In this document: piece by piece, positions 47,507 to 57,200 of the stretch
How the letters are laid out: each line of letters opens with the position of its first letter
Numbering within the stretch: position 1 is the first letter of the stretch
From: Acinetobacter sp. ANC 4805
GTDB taxonomy: Bacteria > Pseudomonadota > Gammaproteobacteria > Pseudomonadales > Moraxellaceae
Length of the DNA stretch: 64,000 nucleotides
NCBI RefSeq assembly: GCF_022549495.1
Contig: NZ_JAKZGD010000003.1
Location: 310,001 to 374,000, forward strand
Direction of reading: 5' to 3'
Notes under the pieces: model-generated
Told to the model about the DNA's origin: nothing
Seen by the model: the letters and a program-made list of their open reading frames with translations, nothing else
Databases searched by the model: none
Translations under genes and position numbers: made by a program

Positions 47507-48481
47507 ATGGTCGCTCAAGTTATTCGAAGTGTCTTTTCAGACAAATTCAGTACTAAATATCAGGGAATTATTCAGAACTTTGTGAATAAATCGCCGATTC
47601 CTATTCGTCATTTTGATTTTAAATTTAATCCAGCAGAATTGGATGAAAAGTTTTTCTTAAATAAAGAATTAGCGACCTCTTATTTTCATGCGCTATCGAT
47701 TTTCTTAACTTTTGGTGAAGATGTGGTGATTGAAACAGCACGTCATCATCGTGATTTTATTCATGATCCAATTTTAAAACAAAGACTGACTTCTTTGATT
47801 GGACAGGAAGCGATTCATTCAAAAATTCATAACCAATTTAACAATGAGGTTTTGAAAGAAAATGGTTATCCCGTGGAATTACTTCGTGCGATTGCAGGGA
47901 AAGTTTTTGATTATGGTATTTACAAGCTGCCGCAATCTTTACAACTGTCTTTAATGGCAGGCATTGAGCATTACACGGCAGTCCTCGCTGAATTTATGAT
48001 GCAGCATGAAGACTATTTACTTGGCTCACAAGATGAAAAACAACGTGCAATGTGGATGTGGCACATGCTTGAAGAATCTGAGCATAAGGATATTGCTTAT
48101 GATGTATTCCTTGAATTATCAGGTGATTACTGGCTCAGAATTACAGGTTTCTTGTTGGCAAGTTTAACAATTTTGGGTGGTGTATCACTCGGTGGTTATC
48201 TAATGCCGTTTGTACGTAAGCCAAGTCATTTGATTAACCCTCGTTATATGAAAGATGTCGTGGAAAGTACGGCGTTATTGTTCGGTAGTGAGCGTGGCGT
48301 ATTTGGTAGTAGTTTTATGCACATTTTGGAATATCTACGCCCAAGCTTTCACCCAAATGATCATGATACGACTGCTTATATGGAATATTACAAAGAGCGA
48401 TTGTTAAACCCTGAAACAGGTCTATTAGCCCCATATTTCCTTAAAGAGTTTGTACCGCCTGTACGTGCAGCATCTGCATAA
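47507..48481 (+). CDS. PF10118 'metal-dependent hydrolase' family protein, copy 2
   Basis: 324 residues, a clear paralogue of the previous gene. It shares PIPIRHFDFKF, FLTFGEDVVIETARHHRDF, LTSLIGQEAIHSKIHNQFN, LMAGIEHYTAVLAEFM and MWMWHMLEESEHKDIAYDVF, so all proposed diiron ligands are kept. A short membrane-like segment (FLLASLTILGGVSLGGYLMPFV) is in the same place. The next gene, an SDR, begins 38 bases later. The pair probably arose by tandem duplication and may have separate chain-length or substrate preferences. Confidence 0.85.
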   Translation: MVAQVIRSVFSDKFSTKYQGIIQNFVNKSPIPIRHFDFKFNPAELDEKFFLNKELATSYFHALSIFLTFGEDVVIETARHHRDFIHDPILKQRLTSLIGQEAIHSKIHNQFNNEVLKENGYPVELLRAIAGKVFDYGIYKLPQSLQLSLMAGIEHYTAVLAEFMMQHEDYLLGSQDEKQRAMWMWHMLEESEHKDIAYDVFLELSGDYWLRITGFLLASLTILGGVSLGGYLMPFVRKPSHLINPRYMKDVVESTALLFGSERGVFGSSFMHILEYLRPSFHPNDHDTTAYMEYYKERLLNPETGLLAPYFLKEFVPPVRAASA

Positions 48482-48519
48482 CTTGGTCAAGGTAAACACG
48501 ATATTGCTGAGAAACATAG

Positions 48520-49344
48520 ATGAAATTATTTGGTAAAAAAAGAAAACCAAGTCAAAAAGCATTTGCTGTAGTGACTGGTGCGGGAAGTGGGATCGGTCGT
48601 AGTTTTGCACTTGAACTGGCAAAACGTGGTGGGACTGTGGTGTGTTCAGATATTGATTTAGACGCAGCCAAAGAAACTGTAGGCTTAATTGAAAACTTAG
48701 GTGCAAAAGCATTCGCAGTAAAATGTGATGTAGGGAATGCCAAGCAAGTTGAAAAATTGGCTGAACAAGCTGAACAACTGATGCAGCATCCAACCACATT
48801 GGTCATTAACAATGCAGGCGTTGGCTTAGGTGGCAAGTTTGATGAGATGACTTTAGCGGATTGGAAATGGGTTGCGGATGTGAATCTGTGGGGCGTGGTG
48901 CATGGTTGCCATTATTTTGTCCCTAAATTTAAGCAACTAGGTCATGGAGCAATTATTAATGTAGCTTCGGCAGCATCCTATACTGCTGCGCCAGAAATGA
49001 CTGCATATAATGTGACTAAAGCAGGTGTGCGTGCTTTATCTGAGACCTTATCTGCTGAACTCAGAAAGTTTGATATCAAAGTGAATGTGCTTTGCCCAAC
49101 ACTTGTTCCAACCAACATTATTAAAAATGGCAAAGTGCCGCATAAAGGTCTTTTGGATTATGCCTTGACTAATTTGGCATTTACCACCAGTGATAAGGTC
49201 GCAAAATTAACTTTAGATCGTTTGGATAAAGATCAGCTTTATACCATTCCACAAATTGATGCCAAGTTATTTTGGTTAATGAAACGTACTGCACCGAATT
49301 TATATGCCAAATTCTTGGGCAACTCGTACAGATTTATGAAGTAA
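48520..49344 (+). CDS. short-chain dehydrogenase/reductase
   Basis: 274 residues. AVVTGAGSGIGRSFALELAKRGG near residue 17 binds the dinucleotide; CSDIDLDAAKE after strand 2 favours NAD(H). NNAGVGLGGKFDEM, and then ASAASYTAAPEMTAYNVTKAGV with the S...Y-x-x-x-K set, complete the active site. It sits between the PF10118 pair and the flavin monooxygenase, the usual composition of Acinetobacter lipid/alkanol-type clusters. It may oxidise or reduce the product of its neighbours. Confidence 0.9.
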   Translation: MKLFGKKRKPSQKAFAVVTGAGSGIGRSFALELAKRGGTVVCSDIDLDAAKETVGLIENLGAKAFAVKCDVGNAKQVEKLAEQAEQLMQHPTTLVINNAGVGLGGKFDEMTLADWKWVADVNLWGVVHGCHYFVPKFKQLGHGAIINVASAASYTAAPEMTAYNVTKAGVRALSETLSAELRKFDIKVNVLCPTLVPTNIIKNGKVPHKGLLDYALTNLAFTTSDKVAKLTLDRLDKDQLYTIPQIDAKLFWLMKRTAPNLYAKFLGNSYRFMK

Positions 49345-49376
49345 TCCCACTAGGTGGAAAAGATTTTGATCGATGG

Positions 49377-49409
49377 AATAAGCTCAAGTCCGATGAGGAC
49401 AGGCTTATT
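49377..49409 (+). terminator. composite hairpin between the SDR and monooxygenase genes
   Basis: AATAAGC and GCTTATT form the outer stem and GTCC/GGAC an inner stem around GATGA. Only a short T-rich tail follows, so termination is uncertain; it may be a processing or stabilising hairpin within the operon. Confidence 0.35.
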
Positions 49410-49438
49410 TCAGCTCAATAGATGAAAGGATAGTTTAA

Positions 49439-50959
49439 ATGACAGCTCAAGCAAAAAAATTAAATTCTGCTGACAAAAAAGCATTACCTCAACATATCTA
49501 CGATACTTTTATCGTGGGGGCAGGTATCTCAGGTATTGCAACAGCAATTCGTCTTGACCAAGTGGGTTATACCAATTACAAGATCATCGAAAAAGCGACA
49601 CGTGTAGGCGGAACTTGGCGTGAAAATACCTACCCAGGTTGTGGTTGTGATGTGCCATCAGCATTATATTCGTATTCATTTGCGCCGAGTGCGAAATGGA
49701 GTCATCTATTTGCTCGTCAACCTGAGATTTTGAATTATTTAGAAGAAGTTAGCGAAAAATTCAATGTGAGTTCAAAAATTGAATTTGGTACGGAATTGTT
49801 AAATGCAGCTTGGGATACTGAACGTAATTTATGGGTGATTGAGACCAATAAAGGGCAGTATTTATCTAGGACTGTGGTTTTTGCAACAGGCCCAATCACA
49901 GAAGCACAAATTCCAAAGCTCGATGGCATAGAAACATTTAAAGGTGAGATGTTCCATTCAGCAAAATGGAATCATGATTACGATTTAACGGGCAAACGTA
50001 TTGCTGTCATTGGTACAGGTGCATCAGCAATTCAGTTTGTGCCACAGATTCAGCCTTTAGCCAAAGAATTATATGTATATCAACGTACAGCGCCTTGGGT
50101 TGTTCCAAAACCTGATACAGATTTAGGTGATGTTAGCAAAGCATTGATTGAAAAATTCCCATTAATCCAAAAAACATGGCGTAAAACCGTTGCACAATCA
50201 CTGAATGCGATTAACTTTGGTTTACGCAATCCAGCGGTATTAAAACCAGTTGGTGAGTTAGCCAAACTGATTTTACGTTTCCAAATTGAAGATGCTGAAT
50301 TACGTAAAAACGTAACGCCAAACTTTACCATTGGTTGTAAGCGTTTATTATTTGCTAACAACTATTATCCAGCGTTACAACAGCCAAATACCAAATTAAT
50401 CCCACATGGATTGGTGAAAGTAGAGGGGAATACGGTTGTTTCAGCGAATGGTGAGCGTCATGAAGTTGATGTGATTATTTGGGGGACAGGCTTTGAAGTT
50501 TCACATCCGCCAATTGGCAAGCGTGTGTTAAATGAAAAAGGTGAATGCCTGAATGACTTATGGAAGAGTAGTTCACCAGAAGCGTATTTAGGTACAAGTA
50601 TTGAAAATGTACCAAATGCTTTCTTGATCTTGGGTCCAAACGTATTGGTTTATGATTCATTCATTGGTCTAGCAGAAGCACAATTGGATTATATTGTGGA
50701 TGGTTTGTTGAAGATCAAAGAAAAAAGCATCAGTAAGCTAAATATCAAGCCCGAAGTGATCAAAAAGCATAATGATTTGGTGCAAAAGCATCTTAAAACT
50801 ACGGTATTTAATGCAGGTGGTTGTAAGAGCTATTATTTAGATGCCAATGGTCGTAACTTTGCGGCTTGGCCGTGGTCACTAAAAGCATTGAAAAAACGTT
50901 TAAAACATATGGATCTGAATGATTATCAAGTGACTTATCAAACTGAGAAAACTCACTAA
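49439..50959 (+). CDS. FAD-dependent Baeyer-Villiger-type monooxygenase
   Basis: 506 residues. An FAD dinucleotide site is near residue 25 (TFIVGAGISGIATAIRLDQVG), and GGTWRENTYPGCGCDVPSALYSYSF follows, a hallmark of this enzyme class. FHSAKWNHDYDLTGKRIAVIGTGASAIQ near 175-205 contains the BVMO fingerprint (F-x-G-x-x-x-H-x-x-x-W in the form FKGEMFHSAKW) and the NADPH site. It should insert oxygen into a ketone or hydroxylate a substrate using NADPH and O2. The upstream SDR could supply the ketone. A terminator follows. Confidence 0.92.
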   Translation: MTAQAKKLNSADKKALPQHIYDTFIVGAGISGIATAIRLDQVGYTNYKIIEKATRVGGTWRENTYPGCGCDVPSALYSYSFAPSAKWSHLFARQPEILNYLEEVSEKFNVSSKIEFGTELLNAAWDTERNLWVIETNKGQYLSRTVVFATGPITEAQIPKLDGIETFKGEMFHSAKWNHDYDLTGKRIAVIGTGASAIQFVPQIQPLAKELYVYQRTAPWVVPKPDTDLGDVSKALIEKFPLIQKTWRKTVAQSLNAINFGLRNPAVLKPVGELAKLILRFQIEDAELRKNVTPNFTIGCKRLLFANNYYPALQQPNTKLIPHGLVKVEGNTVVSANGERHEVDVIIWGTGFEVSHPPIGKRVLNEKGECLNDLWKSSSPEAYLGTSIENVPNAFLILGPNVLVYDSFIGLAEAQLDYIVDGLLKIKEKSISKLNIKPEVIKKHNDLVQKHLKTTVFNAGGCKSYYLDANGRNFAAWPWSLKALKKRLKHMDLNDYQVTYQTEKTH

Positions 50960-50991
50960 TTGTTAGATAAGTCATAAAAGGGCAGTAAATT

Positions 50992-51024
50992 CTATCTCAG
51001 GATGGGATTTGCTGCTTATTTTTT
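50992..51024 (+). terminator. intrinsic terminator after the monooxygenase gene
   Basis: GCAGTAAAT pairs with ATTTGCTGC (one G-U pair), followed by TTATTTTTT. It lies 33 bases after the monooxygenase stop and 30 bases before the methyltransferase start, so the methyltransferase may rely partly on read-through or on its own promoter. Confidence 0.6.
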
Positions 51025-51053
51025 GCAAGATATAAATAATGGAGGCAAGAAAT

Positions 51054-51926
51054 ATGAAAGAAGGACAATCAAGTCGAACCGCAGAAGCTGCGGCAGCATT
51101 ACGTGCCAATCACTTTCAAAATGCTAAAAATCCAGTGTTTTCTGATCCTTTTGCATTTGAGTTGACCAGTAAAGGTTGGAAAAAGTTATTAACAACGCCT
51201 CTGACCGTAAAAGTGATGAATTCCTCTGTATTTAATCGAACACTTGGTTTATTAACGGGTCAAGTGGTAGGTCGATCACGTTATGCAGAGGATTTATTGC
51301 AACAAGCTATTCTGAAAGGTACACAACAATATGTGTTAGTGGGTGCAGGATTAGACTCTTTTACGTTACGTCAGGCGCAGCAATATCCCAATTTACGTAT
51401 CTTTGAAGTTGATCATCCTGATACACAGGCAGCAAAACAGAAAAAGCTAAACCAATTCGGTGAAATTCCAGCAAACGTTGAGTTCGTTGCGATTGATTTC
51501 GAGAAAGAGTCGATTGCAGATGCTTTGGCAAGAAGTGGTTTTAAACAGGATCAAGCAGCATTTTTCTCATGGTTAGGTACAACACATTACCTTGAGCCAC
51601 AAACGACCTTAAACACTTTGCAAAGCATTGCCAATATTGCTGCTGCTAAAAGTGAAGTGGTGATGGATTACTCGATTGATTATCGAGAATTATCAGGTAT
51701 TGAACGTTTTGGCAGTCTTTTTGTTTCGCAATTTACCCGATTCTTAAAAGAGCCATTAAAAGGACAATTTAGACCAAAAATATTACATCAGTCAGTTAAC
51801 CAACTGGGTTATAACGTGGCTGAAGATTTATCAGGCATTGGGTTAACTGAACGTTATTTTCAAGCCCGACCTGATCAGATTCGTCATACCATTGCAACGC
51901 ATATGTTACATCTACGTTTGGATTAG
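51054..51926 (+). CDS. SAM-dependent methyltransferase (TIGR00027/leucine carboxyl methyltransferase-like)
   Basis: 290 residues. The N-terminus (SSRTAEAAAALRANHFQNAKNPVFSDPFA) and the SAM-binding YVLVGAGLDSFTLRQAQ near residue 100 are typical of the family, as is IFEVDHPDTQAAKQKKL with its acidic ribose-binding residue. An upstream in-frame ATG at 51039 exists, but GGAGG at 51041-51045 is correctly spaced for the ATG at 51054. The substrate is unknown. It is co-directional with the monooxygenase set. Confidence 0.88.
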   Translation: MKEGQSSRTAEAAAALRANHFQNAKNPVFSDPFAFELTSKGWKKLLTTPLTVKVMNSSVFNRTLGLLTGQVVGRSRYAEDLLQQAILKGTQQYVLVGAGLDSFTLRQAQQYPNLRIFEVDHPDTQAAKQKKLNQFGEIPANVEFVAIDFEKESIADALARSGFKQDQAAFFSWLGTTHYLEPQTTLNTLQSIANIAAAKSEVVMDYSIDYRELSGIERFGSLFVSQFTRFLKEPLKGQFRPKILHQSVNQLGYNVAEDLSGIGLTERYFQARPDQIRHTIATHMLHLRLD

Positions 51927-51999
51927 CTCCTCATCCATGCCCAACTGTTTTAGCCCGTTGTCGCTAAAGCAGGATTGTGATCTTTGCTGATTATTTTGA

Positions 52000-52227
52000 T
52001 TAAAGAGGTTGTAAACCTTGTACAACATTCTGGAACTCACTGCCGTTGAGCCAGAAAGATTTTTTTAAAAATAGAGTCGTCATTATACTTTCTGCAGCTT
52101 CGCTATCAGGACTTTCACAGAACAAACCGTAGCTATGACCTAGGATTGTATTGTTCTCGATAAGACGAATAAAGTAAGCATGTTGTTCATCAGTATAGCC
52201 AAGAATAGCATCACGTTGATTGTTCAT
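52000..52227 (-). CDS. ddrR: DNA-damage response regulator DdrR
   Basis: 75 residues, small and acidic (MNNQRDAILGYTDEQHAYFI..., ending FQNVVQGLQPL), with no known domain. The call rests mainly on position: in Acinetobacter, ddrR lies next to and divergent from umuDAb, and acts with UmuDAb as a co-repressor of part of the damage response. GGAG lies about ten bases before the ATG. The damage-box palindrome at 52451-52477 lies in the shared intergenic region. Confidence 0.8.
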   Translation of the reverse strand: MNNQRDAILGYTDEQHAYFIRLIENNTILGHSYGLFCESPDSEAAESIMTTLFLKKSFWLNGSEFQNVVQGLQPL

Positions 52228-52450
52228 TTTTCATGTCTCCACATCAAAAATATTTGAATAAAAACTATCTGCTGAGAGATCAAATATATTAATGAATTAG
52301 ATCAATAACTTAACACTATTTAGAAAAGTGATTTTGATTTAAGTTTTTGATTTTAATCATTAATTTTAGCCTGCTTACATCCATGTTTAAATTAAACAAG
52401 TTAAAATATGATCTATAGAATTCATTGTTATGCAAAATTTATACGACGTC

Positions 52451-52477
52451 AACTTGAATTTGTAACTTTTTCAAGTT
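52451..52477. promoter_or_regulatory. UmuDAb/DdrR operator (damage box)
   Basis: AACTTGAA, 11 bases, TTCAAGTT: an extended inverted repeat 41 bases before the umuDAb start, in the ddrR-umuDAb intergenic region. Its core TTGAA...TGTnACTTTTTCAA agrees, as far as I recall, with the published UmuDAb-binding palindrome of Acinetobacter. UmuDAb (with DdrR) should repress both divergent genes from here until RecA-stimulated self-cleavage. Confidence 0.82.
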
Positions 52478-52517
52478 AAATTAACTGCACACTTTTAATG
52501 CTGGGTAAGGGGAAATA

Positions 52518-53129
52518 ATGTCCAAAAAAATAGAATTTGAACATGGTGGTGTGCGAGTAAATGCTGGACGTAAGGCTCAATTTAGTGAGCCAACCAAAGT
52601 GATTCGTGTTCCTGAATCCCAAGTTGATTTCATCAAAAATTGGTTACTGAATAATGTCAAAACCGATATACGTTCAGATTTGTCAGCATCATTAAAAGTT
52701 CACAATGTGCAAGCCAAGAATGATCGAGTGTATCGTATTCCATTGGCAACAGAGCGTGTAGCAGCAGGTGCTGCATCTCCCGCGCAAAGCCACGTTGATC
52801 AAGCTTTGGATTTAAATGAATATTTAATTCGTAATGAAAATTCCACATTTATTGTCAAAGCAAATTCACTTTCAATGTTAGATGTCGGTATTGATATTGA
52901 TGATCCTTTAGTTGTAGATCGAAGTCTTGCAGCAAAGTCGGGAGATATTGTGATTGCTTTGATTGATAATGATTTTACAGTGAAACGACTGATGATTGAT
53001 CATCATTTCAATCCACCTAAAGTATGGTTAAAAGCAGAGAATCCAGATTATCAAAATATTTATATTACTGAAGGGCAAGAATTATTGATTTGGGGCGTGG
53101 TGACTTATAACTTGAAACCGATGAGATAA
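52518..53129 (+). CDS. umuDAb: error-prone polymerase subunit-like LexA-type repressor UmuDAb
   Basis: 203 residues, longer than E. coli UmuD because of an Acinetobacter-specific N-terminal DNA-binding region. It acts as the LexA-like repressor of DNA-damage genes in a genus without lexA. The cleavage site A83-G84 (RVAAGAASPA), the nucleophile S119 (KANSLSMLD) and the general base K156 (DFTVKRL) are intact, so RecA-dependent self-cleavage should work. AAGGGG precedes the ATG. No umuC follows directly. Confidence 0.93.
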   Translation: MSKKIEFEHGGVRVNAGRKAQFSEPTKVIRVPESQVDFIKNWLLNNVKTDIRSDLSASLKVHNVQAKNDRVYRIPLATERVAAGAASPAQSHVDQALDLNEYLIRNENSTFIVKANSLSMLDVGIDIDDPLVVDRSLAAKSGDIVIALIDNDFTVKRLMIDHHFNPPKVWLKAENPDYQNIYITEGQELLIWGVVTYNLKPMR

Positions 53130-53587
53130 AATTAGGGTGCTTTGTCAAAACATTGTTCAGATAAATTATCACAAGAGCAACTGTCTAATTTCACGGAAGT
53201 GCAGTACTTTTTATTTATTCTTTAAACTGGTATCCGAGAGAATCTCGTGATGCTTGGAAAGAGTATTGCTATAAAACAAGCTGCTTGAATTTTATTGCCT
53301 TATTTAAACAACATAAAAACCTAAATAATTAGTTGAAATGTAACGGAGTAGACAGAATACAGCTATGCCAGTGATTGCCGACCTTATTGAATTTTGCTCT
53401 AGTGACCACGAAACGTGTGCAGTCTTCCTAAATCTACTTTGTTTAGCCTTTATTGATAGAAGCATTGGTAAATTATCTGTATTTAGTCAGGATATGATTT
53501 ATTTAGGCGAAAACATGGCGCATTAGAGAGAATGCGAGTGAATTAAAAACATTAAGATCACCCTGTTTTCCATAAACAGAGATCCTA
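53130..53587. other. intergenic region with a doubtful 53-codon ORF
   Basis: 458 bases between umuDAb and the PEBP gene. An ATG-started frame at 53365-53526 (MPVIADLIEFCSSDHETCAV...) ends GENMAH. It has only a weak ribosome site (GGAGTAGAC about 17 bases upstream) and resembles nothing I know; it could be a gene remnant. AT-rich sequence elsewhere shows no clear hairpin. Confidence 0.35.
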
Positions 53588-54130
53588 ATGTACAAATCTA
53601 TTTTAAAACTCATGTTGCCTTTGATCGGCTTGACTGCTGGATTCACACATGCTGACGAATTCAAATTAAAAAGTACCGATATTGCGCATGGCGCATTCAT
53701 GAAAAATACGTTCGAATTCCAAGGTTTTGGCTGTTCAGGCGAAAATAAATCGCCACAGTTGTCATGGAGTGGTGCCCCAGCAGGGACACAAGCGTATGCA
53801 ATCATGGCTTATGATCCAGATGCTCCGACAGGTAGTGGTTGGTGGCACTGGCAAGTGGTGAATATCCCTGCTGAAGTAACTTCAATTCCATCTGGTAATG
53901 GCAAGCTTGATTATAAAGATGTGATTGATGTGACCAATGATTATGGTCAAAAAGGATTTGGGGGAGCGTGTCCACCTCAAGGTCATGGCGCCCATCGCTA
54001 CCAATTCACAGTGTATGCACTTTCAAAGAAACTGGAATTACCTGCTGATGCATCTGGGGCGTTAACAGGTTATATGGTCAAAGCCCATTCGTTGGCATCA
54101 AGTACGATAGAAGCTCTATATAAACGATAA
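53588..54130 (+). CDS. exported YbhB/YbcL-type PEBP-family protein
   Basis: 180 residues. A signal peptide (MYKSILKLMLPLIGLTAGFT, cut near HA-D) is followed by the phosphatidylethanolamine-binding fold: CSGENKSPQLSWSGAPAGTQAYAI, DPDAPTGSGWWHWQVVNIP and PPQGHGAHRYQFTVYAL, the last two lining the ligand pocket. Bacterial members have no settled function. It is followed by a 9-bp inverted repeat. Confidence 0.9.
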   Translation: MYKSILKLMLPLIGLTAGFTHADEFKLKSTDIAHGAFMKNTFEFQGFGCSGENKSPQLSWSGAPAGTQAYAIMAYDPDAPTGSGWWHWQVVNIPAEVTSIPSGNGKLDYKDVIDVTNDYGQKGFGGACPPQGHGAHRYQFTVYALSKKLELPADASGALTGYMVKAHSLASSTIEALYKR

Positions 54131-54136
54131 AGCATC

Positions 54137-54159
54137 TCAATAGCTTCTTGAGCTATTGA
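54137..54159 (+). terminator. inverted repeat after the PEBP gene
   Basis: TCAATAGCT and AGCTATTGA form a perfect 9-bp stem with a 5-base loop, seven bases after the PEBP stop. No U-tract follows, so it is a weak terminator or an mRNA-end stabiliser. Confidence 0.45.
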
Positions 54160-54225
54160 ACATGTAGCTCAGGAGGCTGTTGAATCTTATTCGCAATACA
54201 TGTTTCTTAAACGAAGGAAAATAAC

Positions 54226-57200
54226 ATGTCTGCTCAAGAAAACCAAACACCGAAAATGCAGCGAAAAATCTTAGCCCTTCATGGAAATGGTAGTAATAAA
54301 ATAATTACCAAATTACAACTTCAGAATTTAGAACTTAATGACCAAGATTATGATATCACTTATCTTAATGGCACCATCCAAGTTAAGTCTCCAGATATTC
54401 GTTTATCTGAATTGACAGGACTGGTTGAAGGACCTTGGTATTCATGGCTACCGCCTAAATCTGATTGGGAAAATTTAGATCATCGAGCATTATTGCAGAG
54501 TATTTGTTGTGCGATAGAAAGTGTTTTGTTGGCTATTGAAATACATGGACCTTTTGATGCAATTTATGGGTTTAGTCAAGGAGGATACATTGCTAGCTTG
54601 GTAAATAATTTACCGAATGATCCTGCATTACTGGATGCAGTTCAAAGCTACATGGGTAGGGAAACCCAGTTCAATATAAATTCTAATATTCCTTTTAAAA
54701 CGTCTATTTATGCCTGTGCTGGTGCTGCCATTCCACTATTGGATATGAGAAGGCTTGCAGGTTTACCAGAATGTGCTAAGGAATATAGTCAAAATCAAGC
54801 CATACATTTAATTGGACAACATGATGCTCTAAAACCGTGGTCCGAATCATTGGTACTACATGATAAAAATCCGAATACTCAAATTTTTTATTTGGACAGT
54901 GACCATGAAATTAGTAGTACGATCGCAAAACCGATTAAGGATGAAATAAAACATTGTATAACAGACATTTCATCAGCAAGCCAAAGAACGGAAAGCACTG
55001 AACAAGCTTCGTGTAAATTCAGTTCTAGAAGAATTGATACAGAAGTGCAAGTCGCTCAAGTTTCGATTCATTCTGAAGGACAAGCAACGACAATTATAGA
55101 ATTATTGGGAAGACGAGCCCAATCATCTCCTTTGTTTAGGCTTGCTAGAGAGCAAAATAACCAAATATGTACCACTTATGGGGATTTACTTTCATTTATT
55201 CGTTCAGGGGGAGAGGGTGATCTCAGACGAGTAGGAGTTAAAAGTGGACAGATCGTTGCATATATGGCGCCTTCTGGCGGCAGTGCAGAGGGTGCTGTTG
55301 CTTTCCTTACCGTCGCAGCTCAGTCATGTGCTGTTCCGCTTTCTACCACAATGACACAGGCTGAAGCCTTATCTGCACTAAAACAACTTCAAGTCGAGCA
55401 TGTTATTTTATTTGAAGGTGTGAATGCTAAAAATGTCATTGCAGCTTGTGAAGAATATTGCCAAAGTAACAATAAATCATTACATCATGTCAGCCCACTT
55501 TCATCTCAACATCCAGGTTTATTTAAATTTAAACATTCCTTAGATGGATATGAAAACCAGCCAGAGTTAATCACTCATGCATATGATGACTGCCTTCTAC
55601 TCAGAACTTCTGGCACGACTTCTATGCCAAAGGTTGTGCCACTCAAGCAAAAAGATTTGGTTCTAAACAGCACAATTTTAGCAGATAGTGTTGGAATTAA
55701 TGAATTCGATGTGACCTATAGTGTGATGCCGTTGGATCATATTGGTGGCATATCTGCTTCGATCTTGGCGAGTTTATCTGTTGGTGCAGCGATCACATGT
55801 GAAGGTTTATATAACCCACAACTTATGGCTGAGGCATTGGTACAATCCAATCCGAAACCAACATGGTATTCAGCTGTACCTACTATTCAGCTCGCAACTT
55901 TACGTTATCTTCAGGAAAATCGAGAGCAGTATTTAGATCATGATGGTGTATGGTCTGAACACAACCTACGCTTGATTCGCTCGGGCGCATCTGCGCTCAA
56001 AGAAGAAGATCGACTGGCGCTTATGAAAGCTTACGATTGCCCAGTGTTGCCGACTTATAGTATGTCTGAACTCATGCCTATTTCGCAGCCTGCTCAGACA
56101 GAAATGAGCTGGGAGGTTAAGGCGAGTTCTGTTGGCGTGCCATTAATTGCGTCATTGGCAATCGTTGATCCAGTTACCCTTAAACCGCAACCTTTTGGTG
56201 TTGCTGGTGAAATTGCGATTTCAGGTGATACGGTTTTTTCTGGTTATAAAGAGAATCCTGAAGCCAATAATAAATCTCGATTCTTAATGCAATTGCCTCA
56301 ATCTGGTGAAATCCACACTTGGTTTTTAACGGGTGACTTGGGTCAGATGGATGCTTTTGGTCATTTGAGCTTAGAAGGTCGGCTTAAAGAATTAATCAAA
56401 AGGGGCGGTGAGCAGATTGCACCTGCTGAAATAGAAGACAATTTAACCAGTCATTCGAGTATTGATATCGCGATATGTTTTCCCGTGCCATCTGAAACTT
56501 ATGGTGAAGAGGTGGGGTGTGCAATCGTTTCATCTGACCCAGCATTTAGTTTGGAGAATCAAAGTAAGTGGGTGAATGAGTTACGCTCTTTTTTACTCAA
56601 ACGAGGAGTTGCAGCACATAAAATTCCTTCGATTTGGAGAGTCGTTGATAAAAATGATTTACCAATGACAAACAGTAAAAAATATAAGCGAAATGTCATG
56701 GCAGAATCACTAGGTATAACGACGCAACCTTCCCCAAATCAGCAAAATATAGCGATAACCTCAGAACGCAAAGAGAACAAAGTCGCGACTAAAAATACCA
56801 GTGAACTCGCTTTAAATACGAATCGCCTCGACAAGCCAAAAGTGGATTGGGAGACAATCGCGGGCTTCAGATTTATTTTGGCATGTTATGTCATGTTTAT
56901 GCATATTGGTGCGAATAACTCATGGGAAGCATTTAATAATCTCCGTCAGTTCCAATGGCACGTAAATAGTTTCTTTATCTTAGCGGGTTTTTCTCTTGCT
57001 ATTCTCATGCCTGCGATAATTCAAAATAAATTTGCTTTTGTAAAAGCAAGAGTAGCGGTGATGTATCCTCTGTATGCATTGGCGATTATTTTTGCGATGG
57101 GTAATTTATTTGTCAGTTGTCACCCATCAACGTTTATACCTAGTTTTAGTTGGGGACCTTTAGTTCACGAAGGTACTGCATCATATTGTCAGGGAACGCC

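Noticed and set aside
53365..53526. 53-codon ORF between umuDAb and the PEBP gene
   Set aside because: Weak, badly spaced ribosome site and no recognisable family; kept only as a note in the intergenic entry.
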